Origin: Bacteroidaceae bacterium
GTDB taxonomy: Bacteria; Bacteroidota; Bacteroidia; Bacteroidales; Bacteroidaceae
Length of the DNA stretch: 45,750 bases
Direction: 5' to 3'
NCBI GenBank assembly: GCA_017628775.1
Contig: JAGBYN010000111.1
Location: 1 to 45,750 of the forward strand
The notes below the pieces were generated by a model that did not search any database, was not told the DNA's origin, and saw only the letters and a program-made list of their open reading frames with translations. The translations under genes and the position numbers were made by a program. Below, piece after piece: positions 7,499 to 16,253 of this stretch. Position 1 is the first letter of the stretch, and every line of letters starts with the position of its first letter.

Positions 7499-9805
7499 CT
7501 AAGGTAATGAACTAACAGGAATCCAAAGGTAATTTTCACCACTCATTTGGAATTTATACTTAAACGCTGTGCCATTGTTGAGCAAGGGCAAATCCTCTAC
7601 TTTACGCTTCATCTTGCTGACCATAATTTTAAAATCAGCGTCAACACACTTTGTGGGGTCAAGGATCTCCGCCAGAGTGTAGGTTTTGCTCATCATATCG
7701 GACTGATGCTGCAGGAGCGCCTTGTCAACATTCCAAACGATTGAGGTAAAATCCTGGAACGTGGCTTGGAGGACTTCGTCGGTGGTTTTGCCCGTGGCTT
7801 GCTGAATGATGCCTGCAAACACATTGACAAATTGCTGACGTGTGGCATCGTCGGCCACGTTCTGAGGTATGGCCTTGAAGGCTTGCAGCTTAACGATGCG
7901 ATGATTCAATTCCGAGCTGGTCATGAAACAGACGGGTGTCCACAGAGGCACATTAGAAGAATCAGCCACAAGCGTATAACCCTTATAGGCATAGGGCTGA
8001 GGTACACATTGCTTGTTTAGTGCTTGCAATTGCGTGTGCACAGCAGTTTGGAACGATTTAAAAATGGAAATCAATATATTTTTAAATTCGTCGGCAGTGA
8101 ATGGTGTGCCTGTTGGAGCACGGTGCATGGACGTGGCATACAACTGAGGCGATTGGTTTGCGCGTGCCTCAATACCTGTTTCGATGGGGCTCCATTCTAA
8201 ATTCACATCCTTGCCATAAAGCGTGGGGATCTGCTTAAAGAACAATTCTGCCATTTGATTGTAAAATCCTGAATAAGCAGCGTGTTCTTGGTTATCGACC
8301 TGAATGGAGGAGAGCTGCACACGACTTGCCTGAGCCAATGTAATCAAGGAATCAATGGTGAGGGTGGTGTCGGCGGGATAATGGCCGCAATCGCCCACAA
8401 CAACAACAAGGTTGTTATGCTCTGGCTGATAACCCATGACTTTGGCATTGAGTGCGACAGCCATGCCCTTAAAGAGCGCCTCCTCGGGGGATTTATCTTT
8501 CTTTTCTGCGGTTGTTCCGTAGTTGTTGCGTCCAATATTCAGGAAGAAATGATGGAGATTGGTATCGGAGGGTTCGGTCATGGGCATACATTCCACGACG
8601 TTGGTGTCGCCCGCGAGGGTGTCGCGATAGAGCACCGCACCAATCTTAAGGGGCGCTTTGTTCACCTTTAAATACTGCTCTGCTTGCTTCAGCACGTCGG
8701 CCACAACGGGGTAATAAGATTCCATGCCTTTTGTGGCATCCATCACTACGATTAAGTTGGTGTGGGCTGTGGTCCGCAGTTGCTCTTTCACCTTGCGATG
8801 TGGTCGGTTGATGGTTGCAGGGGTAGCCTTCACGTTGCCTATAGGTGAGTTTTGGAGGCCGAAGAACAAGGCGTAATACAGACTGTCATTGTGGAACGTA
8901 CTGGCATTTAATAAAGGAAATCTCAAGATGCGTGGTTGCAGGCGATACTTTGTTGAAGCCTGTCGCATTTGATTGTCCTGGCCATAGCGCCATACTTGAG
9001 CTTTGTTGGTTAAACGCTTATCCACAAACGTCTCCGCCTGGATACCGCGGCTCTTGAATGTGTCAACAGCAGCCTTGTCCCAATTGGGTTCAAGGCAAAG
9101 GTGATGATCCCAAACAAACACATCCTTCGCAGTGACCCACCCTTCAACTTCGCCTGCCGTTTCAAGGTTCAGGCGGCTGGCGCGCGACAACAGGAGTTTG
9201 CGCACGCCATTGTGAACGGCCTCCTTCATGACGTAGTAGAGCGTAATGTCGGTTTCAATGATTTGGCCTTCATCAATCGCAGGGTCGGGGTTCAGGTAAA
9301 TACGTCCGTATTTGGCGTCGGTGCTTCGGTTTCTATTGCGCAGCACGAAGGCTTTGCGAAACAGGTCGGCATCGGTGGTGGGACAAGTGCTCCACAGCAA
9401 GAGATGGTCGAGCGGGATCCAGCCCAAGACATCGATTTTCTCAGATATCGTGGGATAGTTTACTGCTCCAGCCTTATGTTCCACAAAAACCTCGGCAAAG
9501 CCATCTTTTATGGTGGCAATGCGGACTTTGACATTCATGTCTAAGGTTCGCCCCGTGGGTTTAGATAGATTGGGTTCAAAATACAGCGGGTTGTTGCACC
9601 GATCGCTGTACACATCCCAATATTTCTTTCTGTTCTCCACGTTTTGACCATAGTTATCGGCGGCCAAATGCTCAATATCGCTTAAGCGAACCATGTGTTT
9701 ATCTAACGCCATGGGCAAAAATGCCGAGCATGTTGTAGGCTTATTTTGAGCCACAACAACCACGAGGGAACACATCCATAATATTAAACTTGAGAGTTTC
9801 TTCAT
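7499..9805 (-). CDS. Secreted von Willebrand A-domain protein, second tandem copy
   Basis: 768 residues from ATG 9805. A longer alternative start at 9829 would put eight residues before a good signal peptide (MKKLSSLILWMCSLVVVVAQ). Two SH3-like segments (about 60-130 and 165-250, each ending in GWI/GWV) are followed by a vWA domain whose first MIDAS loop is D356-A-T-K-G. The canonical motif is D-x-S-x-S, so metal binding may be lost here. The C-terminal ~120 residues match the neighbouring copy at 9903-12302, including a closing segment of KYKF and W-[IL]-P type. The two share architecture throughout and are clearly paralogs. The layout is reminiscent of TssR, a large vWA protein of Bacteroidota T6SS, but no other T6SS gene is seen. 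Periplasmic or surface location is inferred. Confidence 0.8.
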   Translation of the reverse strand: MKKLSSLILWMCSLVVVVAQNKPTTCSAFLPMALDKHMVRLSDIEHLAADNYGQNVENRKKYWDVYSDRCNNPLYFEPNLSKPTGRTLDMNVKVRIATIKDGFAEVFVEHKAGAVNYPTISEKIDVLGWIPLDHLLLWSTCPTTDADLFRKAFVLRNRNRSTDAKYGRIYLNPDPAIDEGQIIETDITLYYVMKEAVHNGVRKLLLSRASRLNLETAGEVEGWVTAKDVFVWDHHLCLEPNWDKAAVDTFKSRGIQAETFVDKRLTNKAQVWRYGQDNQMRQASTKYRLQPRILRFPLLNASTFHNDSLYYALFFGLQNSPIGNVKATPATINRPHRKVKEQLRTTAHTNLIVVMDATKGMESYYPVVADVLKQAEQYLKVNKAPLKIGAVLYRDTLAGDTNVVECMPMTEPSDTNLHHFFLNIGRNNYGTTAEKKDKSPEEALFKGMAVALNAKVMGYQPEHNNLVVVVGDCGHYPADTTLTIDSLITLAQASRVQLSSIQVDNQEHAAYSGFYNQMAELFFKQIPTLYGKDVNLEWSPIETGIEARANQSPQLYATSMHRAPTGTPFTADEFKNILISIFKSFQTAVHTQLQALNKQCVPQPYAYKGYTLVADSSNVPLWTPVCFMTSSELNHRIVKLQAFKAIPQNVADDATRQQFVNVFAGIIQQATGKTTDEVLQATFQDFTSIVWNVDKALLQHQSDMMSKTYTLAEILDPTKCVDADFKIMVSKMKRKVEDLPLLNNGTAFKYKFQMSGENYLWIPVSSLP

Positions 9806-9850
9806 AATCAAGTTTTCTGTAAGTAACAAGCCTTTAAATTAAGCAATCAA

Positions 9851-9880
9851 GTTCGTGAAGAGAAAACGCTCCTCACGAAC
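9851..9880 (-). terminator. Intercistronic hairpin between the two vWA genes
   Basis: GTTCGTGAAGAG (9851-9862) pairs with CTCCTCACGAAC (9869-9880) with one mismatch around a 6-base loop. Flanking CAATCAA/TTGATTG can extend it. On the minus strand a T-rich stretch follows. It could be a weak terminator or RNA-processing hairpin that sets different levels for the two vWA proteins. Confidence 0.5.
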
Positions 9881-9902
9881 TCTATTGTTTTTGATTGACT
9901 TG

Positions 9903-12302
9903 TTATGGTATATATTCCAAAGGTAACCAATAAGATACTTTACCGTTTTGGGTAAACTTATACTTAAATGTTGAATTGCTTGAAAGCGTAGAGAGGTCAT
10001 CGATCTTACGACTCATGCTGCGCACAATTCTCTTGAAATCCTGGTCGGGACATGCCTGACGATTCTTAATTTCAGCCAAAGTGTAGATCTTCTGGCCATC
10101 TTGTTCGCCACGCAAAATCTTTGTTGTTACATTCAAACCACCAATGATACGCGTCACTTCGTCGGTGCTCATCTGCTCGATTTCTTCGGCGCTCTTTTCT
10201 GTCATTGATTGAATGATACCAGCAATAGCCTTCACGTAATTGTTGCGAGCAATATCGTCGTAGGTGTTGGTTCGTGTTGCGTCCTTCAAAGGCTTAAGTT
10301 TTGCCACCAAAGCCTGAAGTTCTTCGGTTGAAAGCAACACAATCACATCCCAATAAGAACGGCCATCGCCATTGTCGCGTGGGGTGTAGCCCGTATAAGC
10401 AAGGAACGAGTTGCTTTCCACAATGGCCTTATAACGCTTTTCGCCCAACTTACGACGGAGGTAATCGTGGTCCATAGACACCTGTCCCTTCTTAACGCCA
10501 CCCTTCATGGTGAGTCCGCCTTCAAGGTCGTTAATGGTAGCCAAAAGGTTGTCCACAGTACCCTTAAACTCAACGAAAGCATCCTGGATGAGTGTCTTGA
10601 GGTCGTTTTCGCTCAATTCCTGGTTAGCCTGAGCACGGTTGATGGCTGAAGCCACGAGTTGTCCTTCTTCCTTTCTCAATTTCAAACCGTTTTGTGTAGG
10701 TTGCCAGGGCTTACCAGTAGTTAACTTACGGCAAATGTTTGTCAATTGATTGTTGAAGTCGTTGTACGCACCGCGGTCCATGTTCTTAACCTGGAAGGTG
10801 AAGAGCTGAACCTTTGCAGAGTCTGCCATTTCGATAAGCTTGGCATCTGTCACGCGAGTGTCTTCCTTATCATTGCCACAGTCGCCAATCACGAAGAGGA
10901 GGTTACTGTTTTCTGGCTTATAGCCCATCTTCTGGTAATCCAATGCGGTTTCAAGACCATAGTAGAGGGCTTCAGCTTCTGTTTTATCGGCATCACTACT
11001 TTCTGCGCCAAAGCCATTACGACCTACTTCAGTAAAGAACTTTTCAATGCTGGGGTCGGTGGGCGCAATCATGCGGTGGTACTCAATCACATTGTCGCCA
11101 TCGGCATAGTCGCGGTAAATAACGGCGCCAACCTTTACTTCCTGCTTACCTTCTGCACCAAGGAATTGGTTTACTTCCTTAATGGCATTGGCCATCACAG
11201 GGAAGTACTTACCCATTGAGCGTGTGCCGTCGATAACGATGATGATGTTGATTTGAGCAGCAGCCTTCAATGCTTCTTCCTTTTCTTTCTTTTGCTTGTC
11301 GATCTTCTTGGCTTGTGTTGACATATCGCCTAATTCACCATTGGGCGTACCAAAGAAAGTGGCTTTAAAGCATTTATCGGCATTCACAGCACCTTGTTCC
11401 TGGTCGAGGATAGGATAACGCATGGTGTTTGGACCCATACGGAAACGTGTTGCAGGTTGATTGAGACCATTTTCGCTACCATACACCCACTTTTGTGGTG
11501 CAGTGGTTTTCATTTCAGGCTCTTCATAATATTGCGCATGAATATTATTGGCCTTGAAATAGCTCACGTCGTCGGGATTTGAGTTGGGTTCCAAACATGA
11601 ACGTTGGTTCCAACGTACGAAGCTATTGGTGTAAACCCAACCTTCGAGCAATTGGTCGGTGTAACCATCCAACTTGCTGGCTTTGGCAATCAAGCAAATC
11701 TTATTGCCATCCACGTTTTTTTCCTTCATCACGTAGTGGAAGTCCACACCAGAGATCAAGTCCTCGCCTTCATCTTTACCTGGTTCGGGGTGCATGTAGC
11801 GCTTACCGAAGTTTTCATCGTTCGAAACGTCGATATTTTGCACGATGAGCGCCTTACGATAGATACCGAGGTCGCAAGTGGGGCATGTGTTCCAAAGCAA
11901 GAGGTTTTCCATGGGGATCCAGCCCTTCACCTGAATTCTTTCAGATATATTGGGGTAGTTTACCGCACCAGGTTTTTCTTCAACAAACACTTCTGCAAAT
12001 CCATTCTTAATGCTTGCGATACGCACGCGTTCATTAAAATTGAGTGTCTTGCCATTAGGTTTTTTCTTATTGGGTTCTTGATACAACACGTTGTCGCATC
12101 TGTCGCTATAAGCGTCCCAATACTTTTTAGTGCTTTCTGCATCCTGGCCATAACCCATTTGAGGAAGTTTCTCAACGTCGCGCAAGAAAATGGTTGTTCT
12201 GCAAAGAACATCTGGTAAGAATGCAGTACATTTAGTTGGTTTAGTTTGTGCTGAAAGAAGCCCAAAAGAGAAAATAAATAAAATTAAAAATTTAATTTTC
12301 AT
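9903..12302 (-). CDS. Secreted von Willebrand A-domain protein, first tandem copy
   Basis: 799 residues with a signal peptide (cleavage after about residue 19, ...LLSAQ). The N-terminal ~60 residues share the motif KPT-C-AFLP with the downstream paralog, and two SH3-like segments follow. The vWA domain begins IIIVIDGTRSM. Its MIDAS loop, D358-G-T360-R-S362, is nearer the canonical D-x-S-x-S than the paralog's. After the vWA fold comes an alpha-rich ~230-residue C-terminal region ending in WLPLEYIP. The role may be metal-dependent protein binding in the periplasm or at the outer membrane. It starts 14 bases after the small secreted-protein gene, so the two are almost certainly co-transcribed. 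TssR-like identity is possible but unproven. Confidence 0.82.
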   Translation of the reverse strand: MKIKFLILFIFSFGLLSAQTKPTKCTAFLPDVLCRTTIFLRDVEKLPQMGYGQDAESTKKYWDAYSDRCDNVLYQEPNKKKPNGKTLNFNERVRIASIKNGFAEVFVEEKPGAVNYPNISERIQVKGWIPMENLLLWNTCPTCDLGIYRKALIVQNIDVSNDENFGKRYMHPEPGKDEGEDLISGVDFHYVMKEKNVDGNKICLIAKASKLDGYTDQLLEGWVYTNSFVRWNQRSCLEPNSNPDDVSYFKANNIHAQYYEEPEMKTTAPQKWVYGSENGLNQPATRFRMGPNTMRYPILDQEQGAVNADKCFKATFFGTPNGELGDMSTQAKKIDKQKKEKEEALKAAAQINIIIVIDGTRSMGKYFPVMANAIKEVNQFLGAEGKQEVKVGAVIYRDYADGDNVIEYHRMIAPTDPSIEKFFTEVGRNGFGAESSDADKTEAEALYYGLETALDYQKMGYKPENSNLLFVIGDCGNDKEDTRVTDAKLIEMADSAKVQLFTFQVKNMDRGAYNDFNNQLTNICRKLTTGKPWQPTQNGLKLRKEEGQLVASAINRAQANQELSENDLKTLIQDAFVEFKGTVDNLLATINDLEGGLTMKGGVKKGQVSMDHDYLRRKLGEKRYKAIVESNSFLAYTGYTPRDNGDGRSYWDVIVLLSTEELQALVAKLKPLKDATRTNTYDDIARNNYVKAIAGIIQSMTEKSAEEIEQMSTDEVTRIIGGLNVTTKILRGEQDGQKIYTLAEIKNRQACPDQDFKRIVRSMSRKIDDLSTLSSNSTFKYKFTQNGKVSYWLPLEYIP

Positions 12303-12316
12303 TTGAGTTTTACTTT

Positions 12317-12991
12317 TTAATAATTGAGTTCTGAAATATCGTAAAGTTCAATTCTTTCGTTGATGCCTGCTAAATTACTGATACCGAAATTGGGGTTTTT
12401 GGGCATATTCTCGTCCGTCAGGTCGGCATAGACATCAAAATACAAGTCGTTTTCCTGTTGCATGTTGGGCACATCCAACGCAAAATAGATTGGCGCAAGG
12501 ATGGATTCGTTAAACCCAAGGTCCCAGAATGTAGAGGTGAGATAAAACTCCATACGCACAGCCATATAATTGAGTTTGCTGTCGTTGGTAAACGCATGCT
12601 GCATGAGTTCAAGCACCTTCTTGCGGTCGATATCAATATTCATGTTATGCGAAGGCAAGTTCAAGGCGTGGGTCAAACGGCCGAAGTCGCTTTGGCTTTT
12701 TTCGGTTGAGCCATCTTCATCAACGTTAAATTTCACGATAAATGGTTCGGTTTCCGAAGGCATATAGATAATCAATGCGTTTTCCTGCTCCAAGGCTTGG
12801 TCGCGAAGATTGCGCAAGCGTTCGATAACCGAAGCTGAATTCAAGCTTGGCGAGTGGTCCAAAAACACAAAGCGAAGGTTGTGGCTGGCACGGTCAATTT
12901 TCTGTGCTGAGAGCTCCACCCCACAAAGGGTTGAGACCATCAACATCAGAATCATGCCCATATATCTCAGGGATAAAAACTTCGTTTTCAT
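12317..12991 (-). CDS. Small secreted protein of unknown function
   Basis: 224 residues from ATG 12991. An upstream TTG at 13000 is in frame but less likely. The N-terminus is a signal peptide (hydrophobic residues about 10-25, then ELSAQ). The mature part is alpha/beta in appearance, with alternating strands such as LRFVFLD and ALIIYMP. The strand-D-x-S pattern (FLDHSPS near residue 45) recalls the start of a vWA fold, though the protein seems too short and irregular for a full one. It lies between the membrane-anchored pair and the two vWA genes with gaps of 18 and 14 bases. I do not recognise a family. Confidence 0.7.
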   Translation of the reverse strand: MKTKFLSLRYMGMILMLMVSTLCGVELSAQKIDRASHNLRFVFLDHSPSLNSASVIERLRNLRDQALEQENALIIYMPSETEPFIVKFNVDEDGSTEKSQSDFGRLTHALNLPSHNMNIDIDRKKVLELMQHAFTNDSKLNYMAVRMEFYLTSTFWDLGFNESILAPIYFALDVPNMQQENDLYFDVYADLTDENMPKNPNFGISNLAGINERIELYDISELNY

Positions 12992-13009
12992 AGAATTCAA
13001 AGATTAAGA

Positions 13010-13714
13010 TTAACGGTTAATTCTAAGTTTCACGCTTTTCACGTTGTTGTTATCATCGTAAGTGGCTGATTCGCAAGTAACGCTTGACCAGATCTGCATC
13101 ATAATCATTTGATTGATGTTTGACACAGAAGTTTGAGCTTGCTCGCCTGATTCAATGTCCAAATTCACGTAGGTGTATTTAACGCCTCTGAGTTTTCCAT
13201 TGGGGTCGCCTTGCTTGATCAACTGAGTGATTTCTTCATTTGTCAGTTTTTGCTTCACTTCCTTCACAACAGGGCATTCGCCAACCTCAGCCTTCGCTAC
13301 GATTTCGCCATCAACAACCATGCTCACGCGGTATTGATTAGCAGTAGCAGCGATGTTTGAGAAGACGCCAGTGGTGTTGCCTTCTTCAATAATTTCCATG
13401 GTGGGCATTTCGTGCAAGATAAACGTTGCTGCTTCAGGGAAAGAGGGGCTCACGTTTACTGTGAAGTTATACTTTTTGGTTGCCTTATTGTATTCAGGGT
13501 CGCTGACCTGGATTGCGTAAGACACGTCCTTTTGTGTGAACTCAGTTTCAGCGCGTCGTGTGGATTGAGGTGCTTGTTGAGCAGTTTCGGGTTGAGCCAC
13601 CTCCTCTTTCTTATCTTTCTTTACGTCAAGCATTGACTTTGCAGCGAAATAACCACCGCCAAGACAAAGCAAAACGCAAACAGCGAAAATTCCTACTTTT
13701 GTTGATTGTTTCAT
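13010..13714 (-). CDS. Membrane-anchored protein, paralog of the zinc-ribbon neighbour
   Basis: 234 residues. A TM anchor lies at about 8-28, then a short Lys/Gln/Pro-rich linker, then an extracytoplasmic domain of ~180 residues. The domain ends in strands with DDNNNVKSVKLRINR. By eye its layout matches the C-terminal domain of the preceding gene: a Y-x-F/C-x-V strand, an E-E/L-rich helix near 155-170, an IMM helix and a final N-x-[VI]-x-x-[VA] strand. The two are probably ancient duplicates. It lacks the zinc ribbon. It sits 25 bases after that gene and 18 before the small secreted-protein gene. Function unknown; likely a periplasmic partner of the vWA proteins. Confidence 0.68.
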   Translation of the reverse strand: MKQSTKVGIFAVCVLLCLGGGYFAAKSMLDVKKDKKEEVAQPETAQQAPQSTRRAETEFTQKDVSYAIQVSDPEYNKATKKYNFTVNVSPSFPEAATFILHEMPTMEIIEEGNTTGVFSNIAATANQYRVSMVVDGEIVAKAEVGECPVVKEVKQKLTNEEITQLIKQGDPNGKLRGVKYTYVNLDIESGEQAQTSVSNINQMIMMQIWSSVTCESATYDDNNNVKSVKLRINR

Positions 13715-13739
13715 TTTTATATTTGTTTATTATGTTTCA

Positions 13740-14549
13740 TTAAGCCCCAAAGAAATCTTGAGGAAGATTTAAACGGATATGGGCTTCTGAAATTTGATTA
13801 AACTCGTTTAATATTACTTTCTCGACCGTGATTTGCTGTCCAAACATCATGACGATATCACTAACGATAGTGCTGATGGAATAATCTGGGCAATTAGCTG
13901 GTTTGTCCACCAAAACCACTTTTACGTTGGGGGTGAGGTAAGGACAATCCGAGAAACTTTCGCCAGCATTGATCTTGGCTTCCAGCTCGGTAGCGGTCCA
14001 GGGCACTAAATCCTCAACGACCTTTTCAAAGCCTGAATGCTCAAGCAAGCAAATGAGGGTGTCGGCTTGTTCGTCCATGGCGCGGAAGATATAAACGCCA
14101 TCGGTTTCGGAGAAAGGTAGGTTTTTAAACACACCATCGTCATTTTTATCAAAGGGCTGTTCGCCTAAGGTTGAAACGGTAAAGGCAATGTTTGACTCTT
14201 GCTTAGGTTGTATCTCTACCTGGCATTCATACGACTTTGCATCCTTATCGTAGCGCATTGAGACAACCTTCATTACGGGGCGCTCTTTCAAGACAACGGG
14301 CGTTGATGCGTAAACTTCTTCTTCGTCGGGGAACACCAATTCTTCGGAAACGGTCTTTGTTTGCGACACCCAAGTCACAGCCGACACCACAGCCGCAAAG
14401 AGTGCAATCAAAAAGCAAAGCTTACGCCTTGAAAATTTCTCCTTGACATAATCCACGTGGTCTGAACCACACGAATGACATCGCACGTATTGATTTTCAT
14501 CGGCTTGAAACAGTGTTCCACAATTTTTACATTCAAAATCTCTTATCAT
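13740..14549 (-). CDS. Zinc-ribbon protein with one TM segment and an extracytoplasmic domain
   Basis: 269 residues. An N-terminal cytoplasmic zinc ribbon (C7-x2-C10 ... C24-x2-C27) is followed by a basic stretch, a TM segment at about 44-63 (CFLIALFAAVVSAVTWV) and a ~200-residue exported domain. The exported part resembles that of the next gene. This topology could pass a cytosolic signal to the periplasm or anchor a complex. The ribbon resembles those in the 36-42 kb cluster, giving the two clusters a shared element. The 81-base gap upstream holds a 7-bp stem, CGCCACG/CGTGGCG (14585-14591 and 14612-14618). Confidence 0.75.
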   Translation of the reverse strand: MIRDFECKNCGTLFQADENQYVRCHSCGSDHVDYVKEKFSRRKLCFLIALFAAVVSAVTWVSQTKTVSEELVFPDEEEVYASTPVVLKERPVMKVVSMRYDKDAKSYECQVEIQPKQESNIAFTVSTLGEQPFDKNDDGVFKNLPFSETDGVYIFRAMDEQADTLICLLEHSGFEKVVEDLVPWTATELEAKINAGESFSDCPYLTPNVKVVLVDKPANCPDYSISTIVSDIVMMFGQQITVEKVILNEFNQISEAHIRLNLPQDFFGA

Positions 14550-14630
14550 GTGTTATAAGAAAACATTTGGAAATTCAATTGCTCCGCCACGTCGAACGTC
14601 TTTCCTTGTCGCGTGGCGAAGCCATTGGCT

Positions 14631-16232
14631 TTAAAATTTAAAGATCAACGCACCATGTGCTTTAAGATGGTTGCGATTCAACTTTGAGAAAGTGGTGTTG
14701 AGCATGTATGTCTTTTCACCATCTTGAGTTGTGTAATTTGAAAGTGTGTTGGCTGAAGAAGATACTGTGCCTGTGAAATTGAGTTTTCGGTCTTCTGCCT
14801 TCCATGCTTCCATCACGCCCATTTGGTAAGTAGCACCCACTTCGAGCACACAACGTTGCTTGATGATTTCAATTCTAAAACCAGCACCACCAAAAGCATC
14901 TACGCTGAAGCTATTTACGGGTAATTCTTCACTTTCATAATAATTCAACTCACGGTGAATCGTACCAAAGCCATTACCACCCCACTGCTCATCAAGACGG
15001 AGGTTATTGTACTTTGAATACAAACCGTAAACATAACCATCAAAATTACATTCATTCAACACAGCTTCAAGGTTGTAGTAAGCCTTGGCACCGGCTTGAA
15101 TAAAGAATGAGAATCGGCTTGCCACTTTAAAGTCGAAGTCAAAATAAACAGGAGCCGCAATGCTGTTCAATGTGATTTTTTCATTGGCCTTGACGTTCTC
15201 ATACACACGTGTATAAGTATCGCCGTCGATATCTGCATTAGCTGCTGCGTTGTAACGGTAGTTGGTTTCAGGCAATGCCAATTCAATCGTGCTTGTTGAA
15301 TACATCAAACCGATGTTGAACGACGTTTTCACCTTACCCTTAGATGGGAATGTATAACCATAGTCGATACCTGCTTCCATCATTGTAGTCTTGGTTTCAA
15401 GAGCATCGGCACCTTCAATTTTATAGGCATCGCCAATCACATAATCAAAATGCACACGCACTTTGTTGCGGATGGGCTTATACGTCATTTTGTATTTATT
15501 ACATGCCTGTTCAAAAGGTTCGAGACGTAACTTCACATCGTAGTCGTTGTATTTGAATACGGGGTTCGCTGAGATGAACGCTTGATCCAAAACGTTAAAT
15601 TCAAGTTTCTTGCCATCAACGAGAATTATGCTGTCGCGAGCATCGCTCTTGATAAACACTTTATAGCCCTCGGGGAGCATACTTTGGTTGACCGTTTTGG
15701 TTTCAATATTCTCGAACACGCAACGTGTGGTGGAGTCGTATTCCGTTTCGGGTAAGTAAACCAAAACGGCACGCATACTGAAATCTGCCTTATTAAGGAA
15801 GTCTGATGAGAATTCCACATCGCATTCGTTCGTCACATTCACGTACTTGTCAAAGCTACACGCCACCTTCCATTGTCCGTCTTCATTGTAGAGCGATTCA
15901 TAACGAATGTTTTTGATTTCAATGCGTGTTGATACCGACATTTCCGAAAGCAACTCCGCATATTCCTTAACAGTTACCTTATCGGTTGAAGCCAACCCCA
16001 TGAGGTCGTTGCTGATCATGGCATCTTCGCTCACGAAAAGGTCCACAAACATATCTTTATAGCTGTAGAAGTCGCGGTCCATAGAAGCATAACGCTTATA
16101 ATTTTCCATCGCTTCAACAACGCCAAGCAGAATCTTTTGGCGCTCAACCACTGTGGGTTGTTGCGCATAAGCTATCATTCCGAAATTTACTATCAAAAGA
16201 AGGATAGCAGCTCTCTTTATCATATTTTTCAT
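14631..16232 (-). CDS. Outer-membrane beta-barrel protein with N-terminal periplasmic domain
   Basis: 533 residues. The signal peptide (MKNMIKRAAILLLIVNFGMI...AYA) is followed by a ~160-residue alpha+beta domain. From about residue 275 an alternating amphipathic barrel follows (for example MEAGIDYGYTF, TSFNIGLMYSTST, FSFFIQAGAKAYY), ending in LIFKF with the terminal aromatic residue favoured by the BAM machinery. Porin, receptor or anchor roles are all possible. It begins 21 bases after the T9SS-type surface protein gene, so the two are probably made together. A second in-frame ATG (16223) would also keep a signal peptide. Confidence 0.78.
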   Translation of the reverse strand: MKNMIKRAAILLLIVNFGMIAYAQQPTVVERQKILLGVVEAMENYKRYASMDRDFYSYKDMFVDLFVSEDAMISNDLMGLASTDKVTVKEYAELLSEMSVSTRIEIKNIRYESLYNEDGQWKVACSFDKYVNVTNECDVEFSSDFLNKADFSMRAVLVYLPETEYDSTTRCVFENIETKTVNQSMLPEGYKVFIKSDARDSIILVDGKKLEFNVLDQAFISANPVFKYNDYDVKLRLEPFEQACNKYKMTYKPIRNKVRVHFDYVIGDAYKIEGADALETKTTMMEAGIDYGYTFPSKGKVKTSFNIGLMYSTSTIELALPETNYRYNAAANADIDGDTYTRVYENVKANEKITLNSIAAPVYFDFDFKVASRFSFFIQAGAKAYYNLEAVLNECNFDGYVYGLYSKYNNLRLDEQWGGNGFGTIHRELNYYESEELPVNSFSVDAFGGAGFRIEIIKQRCVLEVGATYQMGVMEAWKAEDRKLNFTGTVSSSANTLSNYTTQDGEKTYMLNTTFSKLNRNHLKAHGALIFKF

Positions 16233-16253
16233 AATCGTTACTTTCTTTCCTTA

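Noticed and set aside
11604..12218. 204-codon open frame antisense to the first vWA gene
   Set aside because: Fully covered by a gene with a signal peptide and clear domains, and its own product has no recognisable feature.
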